A program made the position numbers and the translations under genes. Shown here one piece after another: positions 17,076 through 24,959 of a DNA stretch of 64,000 nucleotides (its first letter is position 1; every line of letters begins with the position of its first letter). Origin of the DNA: Martinezella tropici. Lineage in GTDB: Bacteria > Pseudomonadota > Alphaproteobacteria > Rhizobiales > Rhizobiaceae. The stretch spans positions 744,001 through 808,000 of the forward strand of contig NZ_VNIP01000006.1 in NCBI RefSeq assembly GCF_008370325.1, in the 5' to 3' direction. The notes below the pieces were generated by a model, which saw nothing but the letters and a program-made list of their open reading frames with translations, was not told where the DNA came from and did not search any database.

Positions 17076-17714
17076 TCACTCGAATGCAAAGACGCCGGCC
17101 GGGCACGTCCTTGTGGTGTCCTCGCCGAAATCCTGGACTGCATATTCCGCCAAAAGCCGAAGTCGCGATTTCGGCAGATGCGCGCGCCAGGGATCACCGA
17201 TCAAGATGTCAATTCCCTGTGCCAGGCAGTGATCCAGAAACGCTATGACTTTCTCGGCAAGAGCCGCTTCATAGAAAAGATCTCCGACGCATATGACATC
17301 GACTTCGGGCGGTTCGCCTTGCGTCAAGTCCGCGAGCATCGTGTTGATCGCTACACCATTGAGTGCCGCATTGAGCTCGATCGTCGCTATGGCATAGGGA
17401 TCGATGTCGGCGGCATGGACTGTCGCGGCCCCTGCTTTTGCGGCTGCAATCCCGACGATTCCCGAGCCGGCCCCCAGATCCAGCGCGCGACGGCCGGCCA
17501 CGCTTTCCGGCCTGTCGAGAAGGTAATGCGCCAGAACCAGGCCTCCTCCCCAATAATGCGCCCAATAGGGTGAACCGAATTGCGGATCCCGCTCGGCGAG
17601 GCGTCGCAACCCGCTTTGCGGGCCTGCTTTATGCAGACGAATGTCCGTAATGCGGGGAACGGGCAGGACTGGAAGGTTGGCGACGATAAATTGCCGAATC
17701 CACTCGTTGTTCAT
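17076..17714 (-). CDS. Class I SAM-dependent methyltransferase (ETFB-lysine methyltransferase-like)
   Basis: 212 aa from the ATG at 17714, which begins NNEWIRQFIVANLPVLPVPR as in rhizobial homologues. The frame stays open upstream to 17852, but that extension is basic and untypical. Motif I is ALDLGAGSGIVGIAAAKAGA, and motif II follows as HAADIDPYA. YWAHYWGGGLVLAHYLL before motif I is characteristic of the METTL20/protein-lysine methyltransferase group, so the target is probably a protein. Its stop faces the cassette genes. Confidence 0.8.
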   Translation of the reverse strand: MNNEWIRQFIVANLPVLPVPRITDIRLHKAGPQSGLRRLAERDPQFGSPYWAHYWGGGLVLAHYLLDRPESVAGRRALDLGAGSGIVGIAAAKAGAATVHAADIDPYAIATIELNAALNGVAINTMLADLTQGEPPEVDVICVGDLFYEAALAEKVIAFLDHCLAQGIDILIGDPWRAHLPKSRLRLLAEYAVQDFGEDTTRTCPAGVFAFE

Positions 17715-17967
17715 TGCATCGTCCGAACCGCGATATCGTTGCCGCAGCGAACTCGTGCGCATCAGCTTGAGCTTTTCCTTCGATTGAATTCTATCGTCCA
17801 TGGCAGCGGTTCTTTGAGGTCCAAGCAGGTGGATTGAGGTTATCCGCTTCAATTCGTCGGACTGCAGAGTGCAATATTTTCCTGTGATTTCAATCTATTA
17901 TTTGTAATCTCCGTCAAAACTCGCATTCCTTGCGCGGCAAGCGCTCTTCAAGGGTGTCGCCAATTGA

Positions 17968-18336
17968 GCCGAAAACTGGTTTGATCTCTTACCAAGCCCG
18001 GCGGAGGTCAACCAACTTCTTGATGCATTGGACGGCAAGGTCGGTCTCAACGGGGACTTCGGCAATTGGGAGCGTGCCGGAAAATACGATGATCTCGCGA
18101 GGATCATGGGTCGCGCCGAGCTTTGCCACGCAAAGGGGCGTTATTCCGCAGCTGGCCTTGATGCCGAGGATTATATTCGTTGTGTCAAGCTTTCCACCGC
18201 CGCCGGCTACGAGGGGCCTTTTACGCTAATATATGATTCGGCATACCGTCGGGACGAATGGTCCGGCATCCTTGAAGAGCGGGACTGCATCGCCAATGTT
18301 TTGAAAGATGAGACGGTAGCTCAGAACTTGCTGTAA
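17968..18336 (+). pseudogene. C-terminal remnant of a sugar phosphate isomerase/epimerase (TIM barrel)
   Basis: An open stretch of about 122 codons reads like the last half of a xylose-isomerase-like TIM barrel protein. It includes ENWFDLLPSPAEVNQLL, LDGKVGLNGDFGNW, CHAKGRYSA and GPFTLIYDSAY. A stop codon (TGA at 17965) cuts it off directly upstream, and no N-terminal barrel half, ATG or ribosome site is present. Family members are normally 260-300 aa. It is therefore best read as a decayed gene end left by a deletion. Confidence 0.65.
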
Positions 18337-18417
18337 CTGAAACGGTACCACCGTTCTGTTCGATATAGATCGTCCTATATCGCGATTTTTAGGATGGATG
18401 GGTGCTGGACCTGATCA

Positions 18418-18624
18418 TCAATGAAACTCATGGTCGTACAGAGCGCCCAGAAGCTGGTCCTGGGTTTGATAACCGGCATTGTAGAGATCGATAGCCACGT
18501 TGGCCGCGGACAGGCCCTCCTGACTTTGCAGTCTTATACTGCGCTCCGCGCACCAGGCGAAGAGTGCGCCTGCGAGGACATCAATGTCGTCAGGGTAAAG
18601 CGGCGCGTTGACCATCATAGACAT
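18418..18624 (-). CDS. Small hypothetical protein
   Basis: 68 aa, acidic, with an internal helical pattern (DDIDVLAGALFAWCAERSIRLQ and NVAIDLYNAGYQTQDQLLGALY). No family recognised and no membrane segment. The ATG at 18624 has no clear ribosome site. Composition speaks for a real protein; neighbours give no clue. Confidence 0.45.
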   Translation of the reverse strand: MSMMVNAPLYPDDIDVLAGALFAWCAERSIRLQSQEGLSAANVAIDLYNAGYQTQDQLLGALYDHEFH

Positions 18625-18786
18625 TCGCTACACCATTCATTGTTGGAGCTGAGATCAGTTTGGGGTGAAGCAAACACTGCTTTGGTTTTGGAAATTTGCA
18701 ACCGCCTTCATTGCTCGACGTTAACGTCAGCCTGATATGGAACAGGTAGCGTGTCTCTTAATGTGACAAGGGTTCTTTACGGCACA

Positions 18787-18930
18787 TCATTGCAGAGTCT
18801 GATGCTCAGGCCGGGCTGTTGGATGTGTAAGCCTGTCCTTTATGCCGTGTGGCGCAACAAACAAAAGGACGCCGAGCGTAATTGCCAGCGCCACTAGAAG
18901 GGATAATGCGAGCTTCGGTCTGGAAGGCAT
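18787..18930 (-). CDS. Very small membrane protein, coupled to the upstream gene
   Basis: 47 aa (MPSRPKLALSLLVALAITLG opening), with one membrane segment at about residues 7-26 and a short polar tail. Its ATG shares one base with the stop of the gene before it (TAATG), a classic coupling arrangement. Not recognised. The frame remains open upstream to 19035, but that part overlaps the strong 98-aa gene. Confidence 0.4.
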   Translation of the reverse strand: MPSRPKLALSLLVALAITLGVLLFVAPHGIKDRLTHPTARPEHQTLQ

Positions 18931-19226
18931 TATTGGTGAATTGGATAGGACGCCCTGACTGCGGCCTCGATCAACTCCTCGGCATACGAAAGTGCCGATG
19001 CCGTGTCTTCTCCGTCGAGTTTCAGTTCCTTGCACTTGTGATGCATGGCTCTGCGAATTTGTGCGAGCAATGCAGCGTCAATATCGACTTCTCCTTCGTC
19101 AAAGACGTGCGTCAACGCAGATTGAGCAACAATTTCCAGAACTGCGACCCTACCTTCGATTTCACCGAGGGATGGTATTGCATTCCTCTTCACGTGCTGT
19201 TTGCAGTCGCGATGGGTAGTAAGCAT
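18930..19226 (-). CDS. Small hypothetical protein with a strong ribosome site
   Basis: 98 aa from the ATG at 19226, chosen because AAGGAGGTGA stands six bases before it. The sequence has two helical parts (LGEIEGRVAVLEIVAQSALTHV and LLAQIRRAMHHKCKELKLDG). It has the look of small rhizobial cytosolic proteins of unknown role. It is followed by the overlapping 47-aa membrane protein gene, so both are probably made together. Confidence 0.55.
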   Translation of the reverse strand: MLTTHRDCKQHVKRNAIPSLGEIEGRVAVLEIVAQSALTHVFDEGEVDIDAALLAQIRRAMHHKCKELKLDGEDTASALSYAEELIEAAVRASYPIHQ

Positions 19227-19359
19227 TTCGGTCACCTCCTTCACGAAAGAAGATAACTAACGAAAGGAGAAAAAGTTCGGCGGAATTTGCTAAAAAAGCG
19301 ATTTTTGCAGCGTTCACCAGCGACGTTTATCAACGATGGGAGTGCCTTCATCTATCATC

Positions 19360-20328
19360 TCACTTCATGGGGCACAGACCGGGGTTCGACAATACATCAG
19401 CGCAATGCGGTGAACGGCGAAAATCATCATAATAGAGAGTCCAAACCGTAGTATCGGCGGCGCGATATGGGCCAAATTTAAAGTATTGATTCTTTCCAAG
19501 CCCGTGGTCTGCATGTCCTATGTGGCCGGTAACCGATACGATCCATTTATTGTTAGCGAATATTTCGATATGACCCGAGCCATCCGGGCCGGGTTTGCTG
19601 TAGATGGCGAAGTCGATCCAGCCGGAAGAAGGAGTTGGTAGCTTGTTGCCGCGATTTATTACCTTGATTGCGTTGGTGCAACTGGTGAATTCTCCACCGT
19701 CGCCGTCATTCCAATTATCATCCGTCGCGACCAAGGCACGCATCTGATTGGTGTCCGGCCGGAACCAAACAGGCGTTTCGCCGTCACCACAAATTTCACC
19801 ATCGCCCTTGGATTTGCCGTTCCTGGTCGGTGCGACGTAGTTGGTTTCCACTGTGGCGAAAAGCTTGCCGTTGTTCAGCCGCAGGGCCAGGAAGGGGCTG
19901 AAATCTCCCTCTGCCTTCGGCCCGATTTCCCGTTTCCATTGCGCAATGAGATAACGATGATCGCCGGACGGGATGGGATCGGCAAATTTCACGGCAAAGC
20001 CGTACCAAACTCCCTCATCGTAGGGTACGCGATATTTGGTACGCTCCCAGATCTCCGCTCTTTCGCTGCAATTCGCTTTACCGGGCGGGCAGAATGGTTT
20101 GACACTCAGCTTCAGCGCGCCGGCGCCGGTCCGCTTGACCTCCGATTGAAATTCAATCGCCCCCGCTTTCTGCTCGAAGTTATCGCGATAATAAAGATGA
20201 CCGGACGGCGCGAAATCCGTACCGTCGAAGCCGTCGTGCAGGACCATCTGCGCCGGGTTGTCAGCCAGAGTTGGCGTTGCTGCGCAGGTGCAGGCCAGGA
20301 TGGCGGGCAGTGCGTATTTTGCATTCAT
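19360..20328 (-). CDS. Polysaccharide lyase, heparin lyase I-like
   Basis: 322 aa with a signal peptide (residues 1-22, cut near TLA-DN). The mature part is a jelly-roll lyase/lectin domain of the heparin lyase I type, with GVWYGFAVKFADPIPSGDHRYLIAQW, SPFLALRLNNGKLF and a closing YYDDFRRS. Such enzymes cut uronic-acid-containing polysaccharides by beta-elimination outside the cytoplasm. GAGGAA stands about ten bases before the ATG at 20328. Beside surface-polymer genes it could trim or release the cell's own polysaccharide; glucuronan or heparin-like specificity is not shown. Confidence 0.75.
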   Translation of the reverse strand: MNAKYALPAILACTCAATPTLADNPAQMVLHDGFDGTDFAPSGHLYYRDNFEQKAGAIEFQSEVKRTGAGALKLSVKPFCPPGKANCSERAEIWERTKYRVPYDEGVWYGFAVKFADPIPSGDHRYLIAQWKREIGPKAEGDFSPFLALRLNNGKLFATVETNYVAPTRNGKSKGDGEICGDGETPVWFRPDTNQMRALVATDDNWNDGDGGEFTSCTNAIKVINRGNKLPTPSSGWIDFAIYSKPGPDGSGHIEIFANNKWIVSVTGHIGHADHGLGKNQYFKFGPYRAADTTVWTLYYDDFRRSPHCADVLSNPGLCPMK

Positions 20329-20660
20329 GCAGGAGTATTCCTCTGGCGGGACATTCATACAGCTTTATCAATGACCTGTTCGCTTCTTGCAGGCAAGCGA
20401 GAGCTTGCGCGACCTAAAGGCAGATCGATGGTTCGTGAATCAAATCTGATCAAATCCACGAGAACCACAACCTATTAATGTGTTGATTGATGGTGCTACT
20501 TTAACCGCCTGTTAGACGCTTTGCGGTTCATATCCCCATGGATTGGGCTTGGTTGCGGCTATCAGCGCCCCGGACATGATTGTTCGTCGCCGCAACTTCA
20601 ACGACGTTTTGATGTCGGTCATGAGACAAACCGGCGAAAGGTCGCTGTTGGGGACCGCCT
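20329..20660. other. Divergent promoter gap between the lyase and glycosyltransferase genes
   Basis: About 330 bases without a credible gene. It should hold promoters for both flanking genes. I see no strong inverted repeat or terminator in it. Confidence 0.4.
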
Positions 20661-21812
20661 TTGGCAAATGGGGATACAGAGCTGGCCATAAGCGAGGCCA
20701 AGCAACGACGGAAGATCGTGATTCTAACGTCGCACGCGTTTCTGCGCGGCTACCGCAAGGCGTCGATCCACTTCATCGCGTCCTGCTGGGCCGAACAGGG
20801 AGATAAGGTCGATTTTGTTACTATAGGACATAGCTGGCTGACCCTGTTGAAGGATCGCTCACGCTTTCGCGCGCTGTCCCAAGACCAGGCGAACCGATTT
20901 CAAGTTATCGCTGCTAACTTGAGAGCAGGTGCTTATCTTCCTCCGTTCCATGCCTTCAGCTCCAGCAACCGCTTTCTGAATGTAACAAATGCAGCATTCT
21001 TTCGGCTCTATGGCAGCTATCTCCCGACTTTTGCGCGGCGCGCAATCGCCGATGCAGATCTGGTCGTGATCGAAAGTGGTTCGGCACTCGCATTCTTTAA
21101 CAAGGTTAAAAGGCTGAATTCGAGAGCTCGCACCTTGTATTTTTGCCGCGACCTGCTGCGCAGCATAGGCGCAGCACCAGTGCTGCAAGAGATTCAGGCC
21201 GCTCAGATTGGATGCTTCGACACGGTTTGCGTTCCTTCGGAAAGGTTGGGGGCGATGCTGCCACCGGGGGGGCGTGTGTGTGTCATTCCTCAAGGTGTCG
21301 ACGCCGCACTGTTTGATCGCGAGCAGCCGTCACCATATCAACCCGGCAGCCGCAATGCGATTTCCATCGGCAATATGCTCTTTGATCAGGCTTCCGTCGC
21401 TGCCGTGGCGGCGGCTGCTCCTGATGTGAATTTTCACGTTTTCGGCGCAGCATGGAGCGGCTGGGCTCAACCAAATATCACGATCTACGGCGAGCGGGAC
21501 TTTGAAAGCATCGTTCCTTATCTGCAGCATGCGGATTTTGGCATTGCGCCTTATCGGCTCACAGCCGATGAGGTTTATCTCGCTGAATCAAGCCTGAAGC
21601 TCGCACAGTACAGCTATTGCGGCTTGCCGATCCTGCTGCCTGATCTTGTTCCCTTTAAACGTGCCAACGGCATTCCATATCGTCTTCACGGCGAGGTTGC
21701 CTGGCGAGAGAAGATCGACGCGGCACTGGCGATGCGACGTTCGACGGCTTTCCGCGATGGAATAATGACCTGGGACGAGGTTGCCCGGCAGACTTTGGCC
21801 GCCGTCTTTTAA
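20661..21812 (+). CDS. Glycosyltransferase (GumK-like, GT-B fold)
   Basis: 383 aa if begun at the TTG at 20661; a GTG near 20718 is another possible start, and no clear ribosome site decides it. The order of elements is that of a GT-B enzyme: an N-terminal acceptor domain (VILTSHAFLRGYRKASIHFIA), a middle VCVIPQGVDAALFDREQP hinge and a C-terminal nucleotide-sugar domain with FGIAPYRLTADEVYLAESSLKL. It resembles GumK, the membrane-associated glucuronosyltransferase of xanthan synthesis, so addition of a uronic acid to a lipid-linked sugar is a fair guess. Confidence 0.75.
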   Translation: MANGDTELAISEAKQRRKIVILTSHAFLRGYRKASIHFIASCWAEQGDKVDFVTIGHSWLTLLKDRSRFRALSQDQANRFQVIAANLRAGAYLPPFHAFSSSNRFLNVTNAAFFRLYGSYLPTFARRAIADADLVVIESGSALAFFNKVKRLNSRARTLYFCRDLLRSIGAAPVLQEIQAAQIGCFDTVCVPSERLGAMLPPGGRVCVIPQGVDAALFDREQPSPYQPGSRNAISIGNMLFDQASVAAVAAAAPDVNFHVFGAAWSGWAQPNITIYGERDFESIVPYLQHADFGIAPYRLTADEVYLAESSLKLAQYSYCGLPILLPDLVPFKRANGIPYRLHGEVAWREKIDAALAMRRSTAFRDGIMTWDEVARQTLAAVF

Positions 21813-21825
21813 GCACAGTGATCTA

Positions 21826-23334
21826 TTAGCTCGGAGCGAGGAAATTGAGCAGTCTGTCGGCGAATGGACGTGATGCTCTCGGCAACTTCGCCGCCGCCGT
21901 ATCCATCAAAATCTGCACGTCTTCGGGTGTAACCAAGCGCAAAAAGCGGATTGCTAGCATGTAGGTGATTGCTCCGGCGGGAATGGCGACTACAAGCGCC
22001 GCAAGTCCGTCGAGGCTGTAAACGCCGAGACCTGCGGCGCTCGCGCAAAGAAGAGCTGCGAGCATCGTTTTTGCCAAGGCCGCGATAGGGACAGCAACGC
22101 GGACATATTTCCAAGCCATCAAGCCAAGCAGCGTAAACGTCAATATGACGATCATCGCCCGAGCTAGAGCAGCACCCTCGAGTCCAAGCAGAGGCACAAG
22201 AGCGGTCAGCAACACTATCGTCGATATGCCGCTTGCGATCTGTATGCGCAACAAAACAGCGCTGCGACCGGAAGCGCCGATTATACCCCACGGGATTACG
22301 GACATGCCGGCAAGCGAGACAAAAGCCAGTAGGGTAGCCGCTGCGGGAATGGCAGGCTCGAAGGCGTCGCCGAAGATCAGCGGCAAAAGTTCGGGCATGA
22401 TGGTTGCGCCGCCAAGGCTGATCGGCAGCATGATCAGGGCGACGATACGGATAACACGTTGATACGCCGCATCAAGCGCCTGCTGGTCATTTCGCGCATG
22501 TGCCTCGGTGAAATTGACGATCAATGCCGGCGATATCTGGAGCATGGCCTGTTCAATGAGTCCGGCCAGGCCGAGGCCCGCCGCGAAGTAGCCAATGCTG
22601 GTCGGAGAGAGAAAGATACCGAGAAAAAGGAACTCTATGCGCGAGAGGACGAGGATCTCGATGAGATCGCTAAGCCACATGTACCGGCCATAGCGCAACA
22701 TTTCCGGTGTGAGCGCGTTCCGCGAGTATTTTGAAGCGGGATCAATATAGCCTCGCAATTTCAACGCCTGCGGCAGATATCGGGCGACATAGCCGATCAA
22801 GGCGCCAGTCGGGCCTAGCAGCCAGGCTCCGGCGAAGACAAGCGGAACTTGCATCGTTCCGCCCAGTAAAGTCGTGCGGGCCGTTTGCCCGAAGCGGTTT
22901 CTTCCACGTGCCACGGCGGTCGAGAATACATGGAACGCATAGCTCAGGAACAAGAGCCCGGTGACCAGCCAGAACCAGGCATGCCATGCATCGCGGTGAA
23001 CGTAAGTAATTGCGGTAAAGAGAAGAATAACCGCGGTAATCATGCCGACGGATATGAGAAAGCTGCGCAGCGCCGTACGGACCAATATTTTCCATGCGTC
23101 GCCATTGCCCGAAAGGCTCCCTGCATTGCGCAGCAAGGTTTGGGGCAGGCCCATGTCTGCCAGCGCTGCGGCCGCCGTCGCAACCCATAATGCATAGGCG
23201 ACTTTGCCCGATCCGGCAGGGCCGAGCAGGCGGGCGGCGATGATGCTACTCGCGAAGCCTGCTACCAGCGAAATGGATGTTGCTGCCAGGCTTATCAGTG
23301 AGCTTCTAAGAAGATTGGATGCAGACGTGCTCAT
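21826..23334 (-). CDS. Oligosaccharide flippase family protein (Wzx/MATE-like)
   Basis: 502 aa with about twelve to fourteen membrane segments and the early signature GFASSIIAARLLGPAGSGKVAYALW of polysaccharide flippases. These move lipid-linked oligosaccharide units across the inner membrane. It converges tail to tail with the glycosyltransferase and is divergent from the TupA-like gene. Start is at 23334 or 23340 (two close ATGs, no clear ribosome site). The lyase, glycosyltransferase and flippase suggest one small surface-polymer locus. Confidence 0.85.
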   Translation of the reverse strand: MSTSASNLLRSSLISLAATSISLVAGFASSIIAARLLGPAGSGKVAYALWVATAAAALADMGLPQTLLRNAGSLSGNGDAWKILVRTALRSFLISVGMITAVILLFTAITYVHRDAWHAWFWLVTGLLFLSYAFHVFSTAVARGRNRFGQTARTTLLGGTMQVPLVFAGAWLLGPTGALIGYVARYLPQALKLRGYIDPASKYSRNALTPEMLRYGRYMWLSDLIEILVLSRIEFLFLGIFLSPTSIGYFAAGLGLAGLIEQAMLQISPALIVNFTEAHARNDQQALDAAYQRVIRIVALIMLPISLGGATIMPELLPLIFGDAFEPAIPAAATLLAFVSLAGMSVIPWGIIGASGRSAVLLRIQIASGISTIVLLTALVPLLGLEGAALARAMIVILTFTLLGLMAWKYVRVAVPIAALAKTMLAALLCASAAGLGVYSLDGLAALVVAIPAGAITYMLAIRFLRLVTPEDVQILMDTAAAKLPRASRPFADRLLNFLAPS

Positions 23335-23418
23335 GGTCATCTATCTTGAAGGCCGACGCATAACCTTGTGTTAAAGGCGGCCTGATAGTTTTCACTTGCG
23401 TTCTAGTTGAAATTCAAG

Positions 23419-24366
23419 ATGGCTGCTATGACAGATCGAGCTGCTGAGGGGGATGGATTTCTCATTCCGGGATATCTGCAGAAGGGATTGCGCGAGCGGA
23501 TGCACAATCTCCTGTGGCGGCTTATGTCGCCTTTGCCGGACAGGGCTTATTGTGCTCTGAAATATCGTACCATCCGTGGCAAATTCCCCAATTTGACATC
23601 ACCTCAAACCTTTACCGATAAGGTGCAGGCGCGGAAACTCTACGATCGCAATCCTCTCTTTTCACGCTTCGTGGACAAGGCCGACGCCAAGCTGCTGATT
23701 GCGGAACGGGTTGGCAGCCAATATGTCATTCCCACGCTTTGGGTCGGGACCAACCTGGCTTCCGTGGATTGGGCGGAAATTTCTTTGCCTGCCGTTGTCA
23801 AGCCGACCCATGCGAGTGGGGTGGGACGATTTCTTTATGGAGAGGCGGATGTGGACCGGCTTCTCAAGAATGATCCCTCGGCTGAGTGGCTATTGATCGA
23901 TCATGCTTCCTACAACAGGGAGTGGGCTTACAGCCAATTGAAGCGCCGCATTCTTATAGAAAGCATGCTGCTCGTCGATGGCAGAGTTCCCTGGGATTAT
24001 CGGCTCTTTACCTTCAACGGCAAGGTTTCTCATATCGAGATCGACATACGTGAGAATGGTCGAGGCTATTCCTGCAACTATACGCCCGACTGGCAGAAAC
24101 TGCCGTTTTACGATCGGGATTATCTTGGTCTTTATCCAGGCGAAGTTGCGCGACCGCCGCGGCTGGATGAAATGATCCATGTCGCTGAAACCGTGGCGCA
24201 TGATATCGATTTCGTTCGTGTCGATCTCTATGCATCGGCGGAGTGGGTCCGTGTCGGCGAATTGACCTTCTATCCCGGCGGAGGCTTCGAGGCGTTCGAG
24301 CCGGAAGAGTATGATCTCTTCATCGGTCAAAAATGGCGGCTTGGTTTCGAAGTCCCGAAGAGATAG
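23419..24366 (+). CDS. TupA-like ATP-grasp protein
   Basis: 315 aa. It shows the TupA-like pattern: LKYRTIRGKFPNLTSPQTFTDKVQARKL near residue 50, ADAKLLIAERVGSQYVIPTL, VVKPTHASG (ATP-binding Lys), and the metal-site region VRVDLYASAEWVRVGELTFYPGGGFE near the end. ATP-grasp enzymes join an acid to an amine or thiol; TupA is tied to teichuronopeptide synthesis in Bacillus. Its place beside a flippase and a uronosyl-type transferase suggests addition of an amino-acid-like group to a surface sugar. ATGs at 23419 and 23428 are both possible starts. Confidence 0.8.
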   Translation: MAAMTDRAAEGDGFLIPGYLQKGLRERMHNLLWRLMSPLPDRAYCALKYRTIRGKFPNLTSPQTFTDKVQARKLYDRNPLFSRFVDKADAKLLIAERVGSQYVIPTLWVGTNLASVDWAEISLPAVVKPTHASGVGRFLYGEADVDRLLKNDPSAEWLLIDHASYNREWAYSQLKRRILIESMLLVDGRVPWDYRLFTFNGKVSHIEIDIRENGRGYSCNYTPDWQKLPFYDRDYLGLYPGEVARPPRLDEMIHVAETVAHDIDFVRVDLYASAEWVRVGELTFYPGGGFEAFEPEEYDLFIGQKWRLGFEVPKR

Positions 24367-24425
24367 GTGGACAAATCACTTTCTCCACGTTTGATAGGCC
24401 GATCCATTTTTAGGAAAGGCTTTCC

Positions 24426-24914
24426 ATGACGATCGATCAGGACCTTGCTCGTATCGAGCTGCAAGAGGAAACGCTGCGCTTCGACGCTTTCGATCTTTCG
24501 ACCGCCTGGGTGCTCGGCAAGCTGCTGCGTGACCTGGCCAGCGAGCGTAATCTGGGCGTCGCCATCGATATTACGCTGCATTCGATGCCGGTTTTCTACA
24601 TTGCGTTACCCGGCTCCACCCCGGACAATTCCAATTGGATTCGCCGGAAACGCAACATGGTTTTGCGCTATTTCCGCAGCAGCTATGCCAGCACTTTGCG
24701 GCTGCAGCAGCAGGGGAAAACGATCGAGGACAATGGGCTTTCAAGCGCCGAATATGCCGCATCCGGCGGCAGCTTCCCTATTTTCGTCAATGGCACCGGC
24801 TGCATCGGCGCAGTTACCGTTTCTGGCCTTCCGCAGCGTGAAGACCATAATCTCGTTGTCGAGGCATTGGCTCTGACGCTTGGTCACGAGCTTCACAACC
24901 TCAATCTCGCATAG
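24426..24914 (+). CDS. Heme-degrading-domain protein, HbpS/UPF0303 family
   Basis: 162 aa. The family marks are TIDQDLARIELQEETLRFD, NLGVAIDITLHSMPVFYIALPG, NSNWIRRKRNMVLRYFRSS and a GTGCIGAVTVSGLPQREDH loop. UPF0303/YBR137W-like proteins share a fold with the heme-binding HbpS of Streptomyces and with GlcG. The role in rhizobia is not known. AGGAAAGG lies before the ATG. It is co-directional with the ATP-grasp gene 59 bp upstream and convergent with the epimerase gene. Confidence 0.82.
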   Translation: MTIDQDLARIELQEETLRFDAFDLSTAWVLGKLLRDLASERNLGVAIDITLHSMPVFYIALPGSTPDNSNWIRRKRNMVLRYFRSSYASTLRLQQQGKTIEDNGLSSAEYAASGGSFPIFVNGTGCIGAVTVSGLPQREDHNLVVEALALTLGHELHNLNLA

Positions 24915-24959
24915 AAGGCTGAGGCGGCGCCGGGTTTGGATCGGGCGCCGCCGTCAATC

